A DNA stretch of 29,930 nucleotides, taken from contig JAZNHR010000029.1 in assembly GCA_045577075.1 (NCBI GenBank), positions 1 to 29,930 on the forward strand, read 5' to 3'. The notes under the pieces are model-generated. The model was given only the letters and a program-made list of their open reading frames with translations. It did no database searches and was not told the origin of the DNA. Position numbers and translations under genes: made by a program. Below, one piece after another: positions 7,699-15,015 of this stretch (positions within the stretch are counted from its first letter, which is position 1; the number at the start of each line of letters is the position of its first letter). The DNA comes from SIG447 sp045577075. GTDB taxonomy: Bacteria; Bacillota; Clostridia; UMGS1883; UMGS1540.

Positions 7699-8578
7699 AG
7701 AATTACGATATTTTTGCAGCGAAGCCTTCAAGAGTATTTTTTATAACATTTTAATGACGCTGGCAAGCGTTGTCACCGTTACGGGATGTCTCTTGTTCCT
7801 AGGCTTTTTTACACTCTTTAGCACAAACCTCAGCTACATAGCCGACCAAATTAAAGAAGAATGTAAAATCGTTGCCTATGTTGACCCTTCCCTTTCCGAT
7901 ACAGAAACTGCGGCCATCGGCGCAAAACTTCTTGAAGTGCAAAACGTTTCCGGGGCAGACCTTGAAACGAAAGAACAAGCCTTTGAAGGCGCTAAGAAAA
8001 TGCTGGGCACGTCCCGTATTTCCTTAGACGGCATGGAAAAAGACGGCTTTCTCCGCGCTTCCTACACCGTTTCCGTTAAGGATTTAGAGGACTCGGCACA
8101 AACAGCAGAGGCCCTTCGAGGGGTAAAAGGCGTACAGGAAGTGAAAGAACAGCAGGATATTACAGACGCCGTTCTTTCCACCACTAGCGTTATCAAAATC
8201 GCCCTCGTAATTGCCATGGCACTGTTGGCTCTCATTGCCGTGTTTATCATTTCCAACACGATAAAACTCGCTGTCTTTGCGCGGGAAAAGGAAATCCACA
8301 TTATGAAATATATCGGGGCGACGGATTGGTTTATCCGTTGGCCGTTCATTATCGAAGGTATTATTGTCGGGCTTTTTGGAGGGCTTATATCCCTCTTTGC
8401 CTGCATGGGAATCTATGGTGCCTTAATACGTGCCGTCTCGGGCTCTTCATGGTTTCCCTTTACCCTTCACTCGTTTGGTCACATATCCGGTACGCTGACG
8501 CTGCTTCTTCTCTTGTTCGGGGCTTTAATGGGCGCGCTGGGGAGTATTATCGCAGTCAGACGGCACCTGAAAGTCTGA
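7688..8578 (+). CDS. ftsX: Cell division protein FtsX
   Basis: Membrane partner of FtsE that transmits ATP-driven conformational change to an extracellular hydrolase. The 296-residue protein shows the FtsX topology: TM1 about 21-43, an extracellular loop of some 120 residues (about 45-165, with the VDPSLSDTETAAIGAKL segment), then three TM segments at about 168-190, 219-241 and 266-289. The FAREKEIHIMKYIGATDWFIRWPF motif typical of FtsX-like permeases lies between TM2 and TM3. The start is a TTG at 7688 preceded by GGAAGGGGTG inside ftsE. The M23 gene 10 bases downstream is the probable partner of its outer loop, as with PcsB in streptococci or EnvC in enterobacteria. Confidence 0.95.
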   Translation: MAFRELRYFCSEAFKSIFYNILMTLASVVTVTGCLLFLGFFTLFSTNLSYIADQIKEECKIVAYVDPSLSDTETAAIGAKLLEVQNVSGADLETKEQAFEGAKKMLGTSRISLDGMEKDGFLRASYTVSVKDLEDSAQTAEALRGVKGVQEVKEQQDITDAVLSTTSVIKIALVIAMALLALIAVFIISNTIKLAVFAREKEIHIMKYIGATDWFIRWPFIIEGIIVGLFGGLISLFACMGIYGALIRAVSGSSWFPFTLHSFGHISGTLTLLLLLFGALMGALGSIIAVRRHLKV

Positions 8579-8587
8579 GGAGGTCTT

Positions 8588-9772
8588 ATGGGTAAGAAAC
8601 AAAGAAAATGGATTATACTGCTCGCCTCTCTGGCGCTGATTACCTTTTTAATCCCGGTACTGACGCCTCTTTTTACCGCCCGCGCGGATACAATTGGCGC
8701 TCTGGAAGCGAAACTGAAAGAAGCGGAGGCAGCACGTGCAGCGGCGGAAAGCGGACTTTCCGGCGTACAGGCGGAAATGACAGATGTGAAAGCACGCCGT
8801 GCCGCCCTGGACAAAGAAATTTCTGTATTGGAACAGGAAATTCACGCCATTTCTCTCGAAATTGAAGAAAACGAAAAGGGTCTTCGGCAAATTGAAGAGG
8901 AACTGCAAAACGCCCAAGACGAAGCGGACGAATACAAGGCAATTTTCCAAGAACGCGTTCGCATCATGTACGAGCGCGGCTCCCTTTCCGTTTTAACCGT
9001 ATTATTTAGTGCAGACAGCTTTTCCGACCTTTTAAAACGTGCTGAGCTGATTTCCCAGATTGCGGCGTATGACGATGCGGTCATGGACCGCATGGAAGAA
9101 GCACAGGCGGAAATTGCAATGAAGAAAACGGCACTAGAAGAAACCAATGCCATTGCAGAGTTAAACCGCGACATTCAGGCTGCAAAAAAAGCAGAACTGG
9201 ACGCAAAGAAAGCCTCCCTCGATTCTGCCATGTCGGCACTCCAGTCCGACGAGGATGCTTACCGTGCGGCACTGGACGAAGCGGACGAAGCGGAGGCAGC
9301 GCTCCGTGCAGAAATCAAGGCGCTAACAACCCCCGGCACCGCGCAGAAGCCGACGGAGAATACGCCCCCGCCCTATAGTGGCGGCAAATTCTGCTGGCCC
9401 ACACCCTCCACCACGTATATTACCTCGCCTTTTGGCACACGCTATCATCCGATTCAAAAACGAAACAAAACCCACACGGGTATTGACATCGGTGCCGGTC
9501 ACGGCGCCTCCATTCTTGCTGCTGAGGCCGGAACGGTGCTTCGTGCCGACTGGAACAGCGGCTACGGCAACTATGTGGTCATTGACCACGGCGGCGGTGT
9601 GCAGACGCTGTACGGCCATTGCAGTGCCCTGCTCGTCAAAAGCGGACAAACCGTTTCCCGTGGACAGCAAATTGCACTGGTTGGCTCCACCGGTGTTTCC
9701 ACCGGCCCCCATCTGCATTTTGAAGTGCTGATCAACGGCTCCTATACGGACCCGATGGCATATTTTGAATAA
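8588..9772 (+). CDS. FtsEX-linked coiled-coil M23 peptidase (EnvC/PcsB-like)
   Basis: Secreted or membrane-tethered peptidoglycan hydrolase, or hydrolase activator, controlled by FtsEX. A hydrophobic segment at about 9-27 ends near ARA-D, consistent with a signal peptide. Residues about 35-245 are a long Ala/Glu/Lys-rich coiled coil, interrupted near 125-150 by ERGSLSVLTVLFSADSFSDLLKR, a segment common to these proteins. A Pro/Thr linker leads to a LytM/M23 domain at about 270-394. The zinc ligands look intact (H296 and D300 in HTGIDIG, H377 in HLHFEV), as do the catalytic histidines H344 (YGH) and H375. Unlike degenerate EnvC, which only activates amidases, this one should itself be an endopeptidase. 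The RBS is GAGGAGGTC. Confidence 0.9.
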   Translation: MGKKQRKWIILLASLALITFLIPVLTPLFTARADTIGALEAKLKEAEAARAAAESGLSGVQAEMTDVKARRAALDKEISVLEQEIHAISLEIEENEKGLRQIEEELQNAQDEADEYKAIFQERVRIMYERGSLSVLTVLFSADSFSDLLKRAELISQIAAYDDAVMDRMEEAQAEIAMKKTALEETNAIAELNRDIQAAKKAELDAKKASLDSAMSALQSDEDAYRAALDEADEAEAALRAEIKALTTPGTAQKPTENTPPPYSGGKFCWPTPSTTYITSPFGTRYHPIQKRNKTHTGIDIGAGHGASILAAEAGTVLRADWNSGYGNYVVIDHGGGVQTLYGHCSALLVKSGQTVSRGQQIALVGSTGVSTGPHLHFEVLINGSYTDPMAYFE

Positions 9773-9807
9773 AACGGGAATACAGTATACTGCCGTATTT
9801 TCTTATG

Positions 9808-9828
9808 GTGCCGCTTTCATAGCGGCAC
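9808..9828 (+). terminator. Hairpin between the M23 gene and the S41 protease gene
   Basis: A perfect 8-bp stem GTGCCGCT / AGCGGCAC has a 5-base loop (TTCAT), followed by only TTTC. With such a short T-tract it is probably a leaky terminator or mRNA processing/stability element rather than a full stop. The protease RBS begins about 8 bases later. Confidence 0.4.
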
Positions 9829-9850
9829 TTTCGCAGAAAGGAAGAAATCT

Positions 9851-10951
9851 TTGTCTAAGAAAAAAACCATTATCACAACTGCACTGATAAGTGTCGCCGC
9901 CACCCTGCTCGTCTCCTTCGGGTTCCAGATTTTTACCATGAGCGATACCCAGCGGCTAAAGCTGCTGATTTTAAACAGCTACACCGGCCAAATTACGGAA
10001 GAGGCGCTTGATAAGGGTGCGGCACGGGGCATGGTCGCCGCCCTCGGAGACCCTTATTCCGTCTATTTTGACGAAGAAGAATATAACATGTTTCTCCAGG
10101 AGATGGATGCTTCCTATACCGGTATCGGCGTAGAAGTACAACTAAAGGATGGCGAACTGCACGTCGTTTCTCCTTTTGAGGGAAGTCCTGCCGCGGAAGC
10201 AGGTCTTTTGCCGGGGGACATTATTGAAAAGGTAGATGACCTTGCGGTTACGGAAGAAACATACGCCGAAGCCATTTCCCGTATGCGAAACCGGGAAACA
10301 GAAGCCGCGCTTACACTCTCGGTGCGCCGTGGCGAAGAAGAACTGCAAATTGCCGTTTTACCCGGCACCATTAAGCTGGATACGGTCATGAGCGAAGAAC
10401 ATGGTGACATTACGTATATCCGCATCCGCAGTTTTGATTCGCCCACAGCCGGTGAAATGGCGGCCGCAATCGAAAACGCAGAAAAGCGAAACGCCCGCGG
10501 TCTTGTGATTGACGTACGGAATAACCCGGGCGGGTATCTGGAAAGCGTTGCGGACATTGCAGATATGCTTTTGCCCCAGTCCACCATTGTGTACACGAAA
10601 AATAAAGAGGGAAAACGGGAATCCTTATATGAAAGCGATGCAGACTGTACACGTCTTCCCATTGTTCTCCTTGTCAATGAAAACAGCGCGTCTGCATCCG
10701 AGGTGCTGGCAGGTGCCTTAAAGGACAATGGCAGAGCAAAGCTTGTCGGGCAAAAAACATTTGGGAAGGGTAGCGTACAGACGCTGTATAAGCTTCGCAA
10801 CGGCGGCGTGAAAATCACGGTAGCAGAGTACTTTACCGCCGGTGGCTACAACATAAACCATCACGGCATCGAGCCGGATTATATCGTGGAAGCCGGAGAG
10901 GGCGAAGAAGATTTACAGCTTCAAAAGGCTTTATCTCTCCTTACAGAATAA
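9851..10951 (+). CDS. PDZ-S41 carboxy-terminal processing peptidase (CtpA/CtpB family)
   Basis: Membrane-anchored serine protease of the Ctp family that trims or degrades secreted proteins; related enzymes process sporulation signals (CtpB) or control wall hydrolases (Prc/Ctp). The 366 residues comprise an N-terminal TM anchor (8-29), an alpha-helical segment, a PDZ domain (about 85-175; SYTGIGVEV, GSPAAEAGLLPGD), and the S41 core with RSFDSPTAGEM, GLVIDVRNNPGG and LVNENSASASEVLAGALKDN. Ser281 and Lys306 (in TFGKGSVQ) are 25 residues apart, the spacing of the family's Ser-Lys dyad. The start is a TTG at 9851 behind AGAAAGGAAG. Its place after ftsEX-M23 is a recurrent Firmicute order and suggests it acts on the hydrolase or its partners, which is inference. 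Confidence 0.92.
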   Translation: MSKKKTIITTALISVAATLLVSFGFQIFTMSDTQRLKLLILNSYTGQITEEALDKGAARGMVAALGDPYSVYFDEEEYNMFLQEMDASYTGIGVEVQLKDGELHVVSPFEGSPAAEAGLLPGDIIEKVDDLAVTEETYAEAISRMRNRETEAALTLSVRRGEEELQIAVLPGTIKLDTVMSEEHGDITYIRIRSFDSPTAGEMAAAIENAEKRNARGLVIDVRNNPGGYLESVADIADMLLPQSTIVYTKNKEGKRESLYESDADCTRLPIVLLVNENSASASEVLAGALKDNGRAKLVGQKTFGKGSVQTLYKLRNGGVKITVAEYFTAGGYNINHHGIEPDYIVEAGEGEEDLQLQKALSLLTE

Positions 10952-10965
10952 TTACTTTTATCGTA

Positions 10966-11015
10966 AAAAAGAACTTGGGCGGCAAGCTATACGGCCTGCC
11001 GCCCAAGTTCTTTTT
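10966..11015. terminator. Strong bidirectional terminator
   Basis: A perfect 19-bp arm pair (10966-10984 with 10997-11015) built on GAACTTGGGCGGCA is flanked by A5 and T5, so it terminates both the ftsEX-M23-S41 transcript and the convergent minus-strand polysaccharide transcript. Confidence 0.9.
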
Positions 11016-11043
11016 ATTTATGGGAGAGAGACGGAAAAGCAGA

Positions 11044-11337
11044 CTACCTTTTCCCCGCCCTTTCGGACGGCTCAATCGGAATAAAATAGCTGCATTTTCC
11101 GGTTTTCCAGCTTGCGAGATGGGGACACGCTTCAGACTGCTTGTCAAGCGCATAGCTTTCCTGTCCAACCTTGCATTTGGGACATAGGCTTACATTCCTT
11201 TCGGGCTTTTGGTTCTCTGCCTCAATTTCGTTGTTTCCTTTATCTGCCCGTCCTGCAAGCACCATTGCACATAAAATTGTAAGTATAATAAAAAGCAGTA
11301 TGCCAATTCCAAGAAGTATAGCAAGAATTTTTATCAT
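11044..11337 (-). CDS. Small single-pass membrane protein with Cys motif, unknown function
   Basis: 97 residues: an N-terminal membrane helix (about 3-28), then a hydrophilic tail holding CPKC (about 52-55), CPHLASW and KCSYF, four cysteines plus a His that could bind zinc or form disulfides. I do not recognise a family. AGGAGA precedes the ATG. It lies 28 bases after the BY-kinase stop and just before the terminator, so it is the last gene of the polysaccharide transcript and may be a regulatory accessory, though it could equally be unrelated to the pathway. Confidence 0.7.
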   Translation of the reverse strand: MIKILAILLGIGILLFIILTILCAMVLAGRADKGNNEIEAENQKPERNVSLCPKCKVGQESYALDKQSEACPHLASWKTGKCSYFIPIEPSERAGKR

Positions 11338-11365
11338 AGGGTCTCCTTTTTCTGTATTGTCCCAA

Positions 11366-12079
11366 CTACTCTTTTCCCTCGTTCGAATATGCTTTTTTGT
11401 AATATCCTTTATACCGACTCTTATATTTACTGTAATAATATTTACCTTTTTTTCTGTTTGTATTATTTCGAATTACACCCAGGATTTTACTTTTACTTTT
11501 CTTCAGCTGTAAAATGACTTCCTGCGCCTGAGAATATTTTACTGTATCATCACTCAGCACCAGTGCAACCCCGTCGCACTGCGGTGCAACAACGGCTGCA
11601 TCGATAACCATGCCAAGAGGCGGAAGGTCAATGATTACATAGTCATACGCCTCTTTTACAAATGTTAAAAGTTCAGTAAAATTTGTGCTGCTTAAAAGTT
11701 CAACGGGGTTTGGCGGATATTTGCCTGCAAACATTAGGTGCAGTGACGGATACTGCGTTTCATAAACGCAGTCCTCAAATTTTGCCAGCCCTGTAAGAAG
11801 CTCACTAAGCCCTTTTACGTCCTTACTCGATGAGTTTCGTCCCACCATAACGGACTTACGCATATCCGCGTCAATCACAAGAACTTTCTTGTCAAGTTCC
11901 GCAAAGCTTTTACCAAGATGAAGAGAAATCGTTGTCTTACCTTCGTTTTCATAACAACTTGTAATCGCAATTGCACGAACATTTTGACCGCAAAACTGCA
12001 GATTACTTCTTAAAACCTTATATGCTTCCTGCGTAAAAAAATCATTTGTCCCTAAAAGCTTTAGTTCTGTCTTTTTCAT
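11366..12079 (-). CDS. CpsD/EpsB-type bacterial tyrosine kinase (BY-kinase)
   Basis: Cytoplasmic P-loop kinase that autophosphorylates on a C-terminal tyrosine cluster and controls polymer length and export together with a membrane adaptor. Visible in 237 residues: Walker A SCYENEGKTT (41-50), Walker A' KVLVIDADMRK (65-75), Walker B YVIIDLPP (147-154), and a Tyr cluster at about 214-231 with eight tyrosines among Lys/Arg residues (KYYYSKYKSRYKGYYKKAY). Its ATG overlaps the adaptor stop (ATGA). The separate kinase plus adaptor is the Gram-positive arrangement. The cluster is unusually Lys-rich compared with typical Tyr/Gly/Ser tails. Confidence 0.92.
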   Translation of the reverse strand: MKKTELKLLGTNDFFTQEAYKVLRSNLQFCGQNVRAIAITSCYENEGKTTISLHLGKSFAELDKKVLVIDADMRKSVMVGRNSSSKDVKGLSELLTGLAKFEDCVYETQYPSLHLMFAGKYPPNPVELLSSTNFTELLTFVKEAYDYVIIDLPPLGMVIDAAVVAPQCDGVALVLSDDTVKYSQAQEVILQLKKSKSKILGVIRNNTNRKKGKYYYSKYKSRYKGYYKKAYSNEGKE

Positions 12080-12858
12080 TGCTGCGTGTCACCTCCATAG
12101 GTTTTATTCTGATAATATCCGCGTTTGTAGTACTTGTTCTGATAATACTTTCCGCCATATTTCTTTTTTCTGGTTTCATCAAAGTTTGGAATATCACCTA
12201 AAATACTTACATCCAGATAGTTCTTAATGTCTTCATCTGTCCGGATATTATCGTCCAGAATATATCGAATTAAAAACACAGCATACGTAACCACGATGGC
12301 CAAAATCCCTATAATCATATACATGAGGAAAGATGTCGCATTGGACGGTGATTCGTTTAATACACCCTTCTCATAAAAATTGACCTGCTCAAAGCCCATC
12401 GCCTCCGTTATTTTGTCTGTTCCGATAGAGCAAATGGTATCCACAATGAGCTTTGCCTTTTGCGGCGAGTCGCTTTCAACTACAACTTCCAAAATTCTGG
12501 TGTCTGTGGGATTTGTGATTTTAATGCTTTTATACAGTTCCTGATAGGAAATGTCTAAATCTAAATCTTTTATGACACTGTCCAGCACAGAATGGCTTTT
12601 GATTAAATGCGTACAGTCATTCACAACCTTTAAGGCAAGGTTAAAATCCTCATAGTTCTTATCGGGCGTCGTCTGGTTTTGCTGCAAAATGTAAAGTGTT
12701 GCAACAGACTCATACCTAGGAACAAAAGTCAAAGTAATGCCTGTAAAAGCCGCGGCTACAGTTATCACTGCTGCAAGCAGAAGCACCCATAACCGTCTGA
12801 GGAAAATATCCCACAAATCGCCGAGCGTTATCACTTTTGTGTTTGTCTGTTCATTCAT
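12076..12858 (-). CDS. Wzz-like polysaccharide chain-length adaptor (CpsC/YveK family) with Tyr-rich tail
   Basis: Inner membrane co-polymerase/adaptor that activates the BY-kinase and sets glycan length. 260 residues with two TM helices (about 24-46 and 176-198) bracketing an extracytoplasmic Wzz domain (FVPRYESVATLYI at the start, a helix with KVVNDCTHLIKS, then RILEVVVESDSPQKAKLIVD) and a cytoplasmic tail (RYILDDNIRTDEDIKNYLDVSILGDIP) that contacts the kinase. The last 30 residues are odd: KKKYGGKYYQNKYYKRGYYQ and on, holding eight tyrosines, much like the kinase's own cluster. AAAGGGG precedes the ATG, which follows the phosphatase stop by 15 bases. Confidence 0.9.
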   Translation of the reverse strand: MNEQTNTKVITLGDLWDIFLRRLWVLLLAAVITVAAAFTGITLTFVPRYESVATLYILQQNQTTPDKNYEDFNLALKVVNDCTHLIKSHSVLDSVIKDLDLDISYQELYKSIKITNPTDTRILEVVVESDSPQKAKLIVDTICSIGTDKITEAMGFEQVNFYEKGVLNESPSNATSFLMYMIIGILAIVVTYAVFLIRYILDDNIRTDEDIKNYLDVSILGDIPNFDETRKKKYGGKYYQNKYYKRGYYQNKTYGGDTQQ

Positions 12859-12873
12859 GTTGTTTTACCCCTT

Positions 12874-13596
12874 TCAAAGTGAATGAGCGAAAATCATATG
12901 TAAAGCGTTTTTACAGCATACTGCCTCCGCATAAGATTTACTGCATTTTTTCTCTATGTATTCATACGCCGCGCGTATTCCCGGCGGACGTGTTTGCATG
13001 CCATGTGCATCTGATGACACAAAATCAGCCATCTGGCGACGTAAAATCTTGCGGCAAAACGCACGCGTACAGCATCCGAAAGCACCTACTATGGAACCGG
13101 CGTCAATCTGTATTAAAACGCCATTATCCCGCAGTTCTTTCAAGAACGCCATATCGCCCCTGATGCTCCAATACCGCTCTGCATGCGCTAGAATCGGAAT
13201 ATATCCCGCGTTTAAAAGCCTTTCAAGACCCGTCGAGATTATTTTTTTGCTTTCTCCTTCAAAAAAATCCACAAGCACATATTTTGTTTGATTTAAAGAA
13301 CGGCAACGCCCATCTGCAAGCCATTCTGCACAGCCGGGATTGTACCGTAGCTCATTCCCAAGCGCAAGTCGAAGATCCGGATATTTTTTGGTTGCATAAG
13401 CCGAAAGCCGTTCAAAGGATTTTTGACTCTCCTCTTTGTTTTCATCAAAATATCCGGGATTATAGTGGGGCGTAAGACATATGTATCTCGCACCGTCCAC
13501 ATATGCTGCATGAATCATTTTGTACATGTATTCTTGACTTTTTGCCCCGTCGTCGCAGTCATGTAAAGCATGAATATGTATGTCTGAAAAATGCAT
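12874..13596 (-). CDS. CpsB/CapC-type PHP-domain tyrosine phosphatase
   Basis: Metal-dependent protein-tyrosine phosphatase that dephosphorylates the BY-kinase. PHP motifs are present: DIHIHALHDCDDGA at the N terminus (metal His/Asp), TPHYNPG, a Glu in LGNELRYN, LAHAERYW and SSDAHG near 195-200. The 240-residue length is normal. AAAGGAG precedes the ATG. Phosphatase, adaptor and kinase form the complete Gram-positive phosphoregulatory module. Here they sit at the 3' end of the locus, whereas streptococcal capsule loci place them at the 5' end. Confidence 0.9.
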   Translation of the reverse strand: MHFSDIHIHALHDCDDGAKSQEYMYKMIHAAYVDGARYICLTPHYNPGYFDENKEESQKSFERLSAYATKKYPDLRLALGNELRYNPGCAEWLADGRCRSLNQTKYVLVDFFEGESKKIISTGLERLLNAGYIPILAHAERYWSIRGDMAFLKELRDNGVLIQIDAGSIVGAFGCCTRAFCRKILRRQMADFVSSDAHGMQTRPPGIRAAYEYIEKKCSKSYAEAVCCKNALHMIFAHSL

Positions 13597-13625
13597 TTTT
13601 TCTCCTTTCGCACCTTTTTAAAATA

Positions 13626-13634
13626 ATTTTAGCA
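13626..13634 (-). promoter_or_regulatory. Possible extended -10 promoter for phosphatase-adaptor-kinase
   Basis: TGCTAAAAT on the minus strand is an extended -10 element about 29 bases before the phosphatase ATG. No good -35 is at the right distance; a TTGACA at 13658-13663 lies 26 bases upstream, too far for the same promoter. A separate promoter in this 122-bp gap is plausible but not certain. Confidence 0.3.
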
Positions 13635-13718
13635 TTAATTCTTATTTAGTGCATTTATGTCAAAATCCATGCTGTCAAATGTGGCTACGTATTCCAATTC
13701 GTGCCGAGTTCGTTCGGA

Positions 13719-15014
13719 TTATCGACACTTTAATGTTTTAACTATTGCGGAATAAGCAAGTTTCGGATGCAGCCCTTTTATCATCAATCTATTGAAATTT
13801 CGAATTGGGCGTATGATATATCCTATAACAAAATTTGTGAAAATTTGTGTAACTAAAGAAGCAATTGCCGCGCCCACTGTTCCTAAGAAAGGAATTAAAA
13901 TGATATTCAAAACAATATTGCCTACAGCGCCCGAAAAATTAATAATCCAAAGATACTTGTGTTTTCCTTCAGACAATATCCATATATTTCTAACAGGCCC
14001 TATATACGAAAAGGTTGTATACCAAACCAAAATTTTAAGAATATCCCCCGCCGTAGCGTACGCAGTTCCATACAAAACCCTCACAATTAGATTCGAAAAC
14101 AAGGTCATAAATACACACTGTAGCAACGAAAGATAAATAATAATCGAACTTAAAAGAGTGACTTTTTCTTCAAACACCTCAGGACGTAATTTCTTGCTCT
14201 CCAGAATTATTGGCCTAAACGAGTCGATGATAGCAGCATATACAAATCCAATAATCCCTGCGCAGGCAACGGCAGCAGCATAATGTCCAACTCCCGTATC
14301 GCCAATTATAAACTTTAACATAATTTTATCGGTTTGCGCAAATATAGTCACCATCATACTTGATACAATATAGTATCGGCTTTTCGATAACATTTCTTTT
14401 CCTCTCTTAAAAGAAAAAGAAAATTTCTCTCCCCCTAAATGCTTATATATAAATAGCAACACCACTGCGATTATTGCATAATCTATAGCTTGAGAAACTG
14501 CAAACCAGTAAATGTTTTTTTGGGCAACAAGAAGATATATTTTATACACGGAAACAATTATGTATGCACACAGCATGGTCAAGGAAGTGTACTTTGAGAG
14601 TAATTTGGCCTGAAACCAATACTGTATCATTTCTAAAGCCTGAAAAATTAAATTTATACTATATAGCGCACATACTATTACCGTTGTTTTCTCGCCCGCA
14701 TTTGCAACCGCCGTAAAAGACAGTATACCAAACATACAAAAGACGGAGGACAAAACATTTAAAGCAATGGCAGTTCCCAATGTTTCGCCTTCTCTCTCTG
14801 GCCTTTCGAGAAGTTCTTGCACTAACGTGGAACGCAATCCCAACTGTATGACAGGCAACATAAACGCAGTAATAGCCGCAGCATAATTTATCAATCCATA
14901 ATTGGATGGTCCTAGGTAGCGTGCAGACACCATCCCAATAATCAAGTTCAGTAACGATTGAATAATCTTGCAGCCAATAATCCATATTGTATTTTTTACA
15001 ACTCTGTTCTGCAC
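13719..15014 (-). CDS. Wzx-like polysaccharide flippase (MATE/PST family)
   Basis: Polytopic membrane protein of 431 residues that would flip the undecaprenyl-linked repeat unit across the membrane. The N-terminal signature (KNTIWIIGCKIIQSLLNLII then SARYLGPSNYGLINYA) is characteristic of the polysaccharide transporter (PST) family, and roughly twelve hydrophobic segments are spread through the protein. The start is a GTG at 15014 with AAAGGAG 6 bases upstream; an out-of-frame ATG at 15016 is not used. It begins one base after the upstream polymerase gene's stop (TGATGTG), so the two are translationally coupled. The gene is AT-rich compared with the window's left part. Confidence 0.88.
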   Translation of the reverse strand: MQNRVVKNTIWIIGCKIIQSLLNLIIGMVSARYLGPSNYGLINYAAAITAFMLPVIQLGLRSTLVQELLERPEREGETLGTAIALNVLSSVFCMFGILSFTAVANAGEKTTVIVCALYSINLIFQALEMIQYWFQAKLLSKYTSLTMLCAYIIVSVYKIYLLVAQKNIYWFAVSQAIDYAIIAVVLLFIYKHLGGEKFSFSFKRGKEMLSKSRYYIVSSMMVTIFAQTDKIMLKFIIGDTGVGHYAAAVACAGIIGFVYAAIIDSFRPIILESKKLRPEVFEEKVTLLSSIIIYLSLLQCVFMTLFSNLIVRVLYGTAYATAGDILKILVWYTTFSYIGPVRNIWILSEGKHKYLWIINFSGAVGNIVLNIILIPFLGTVGAAIASLVTQIFTNFVIGYIIRPIRNFNRLMIKGLHPKLAYSAIVKTLKCR

Positions 15015-15015
15015 A

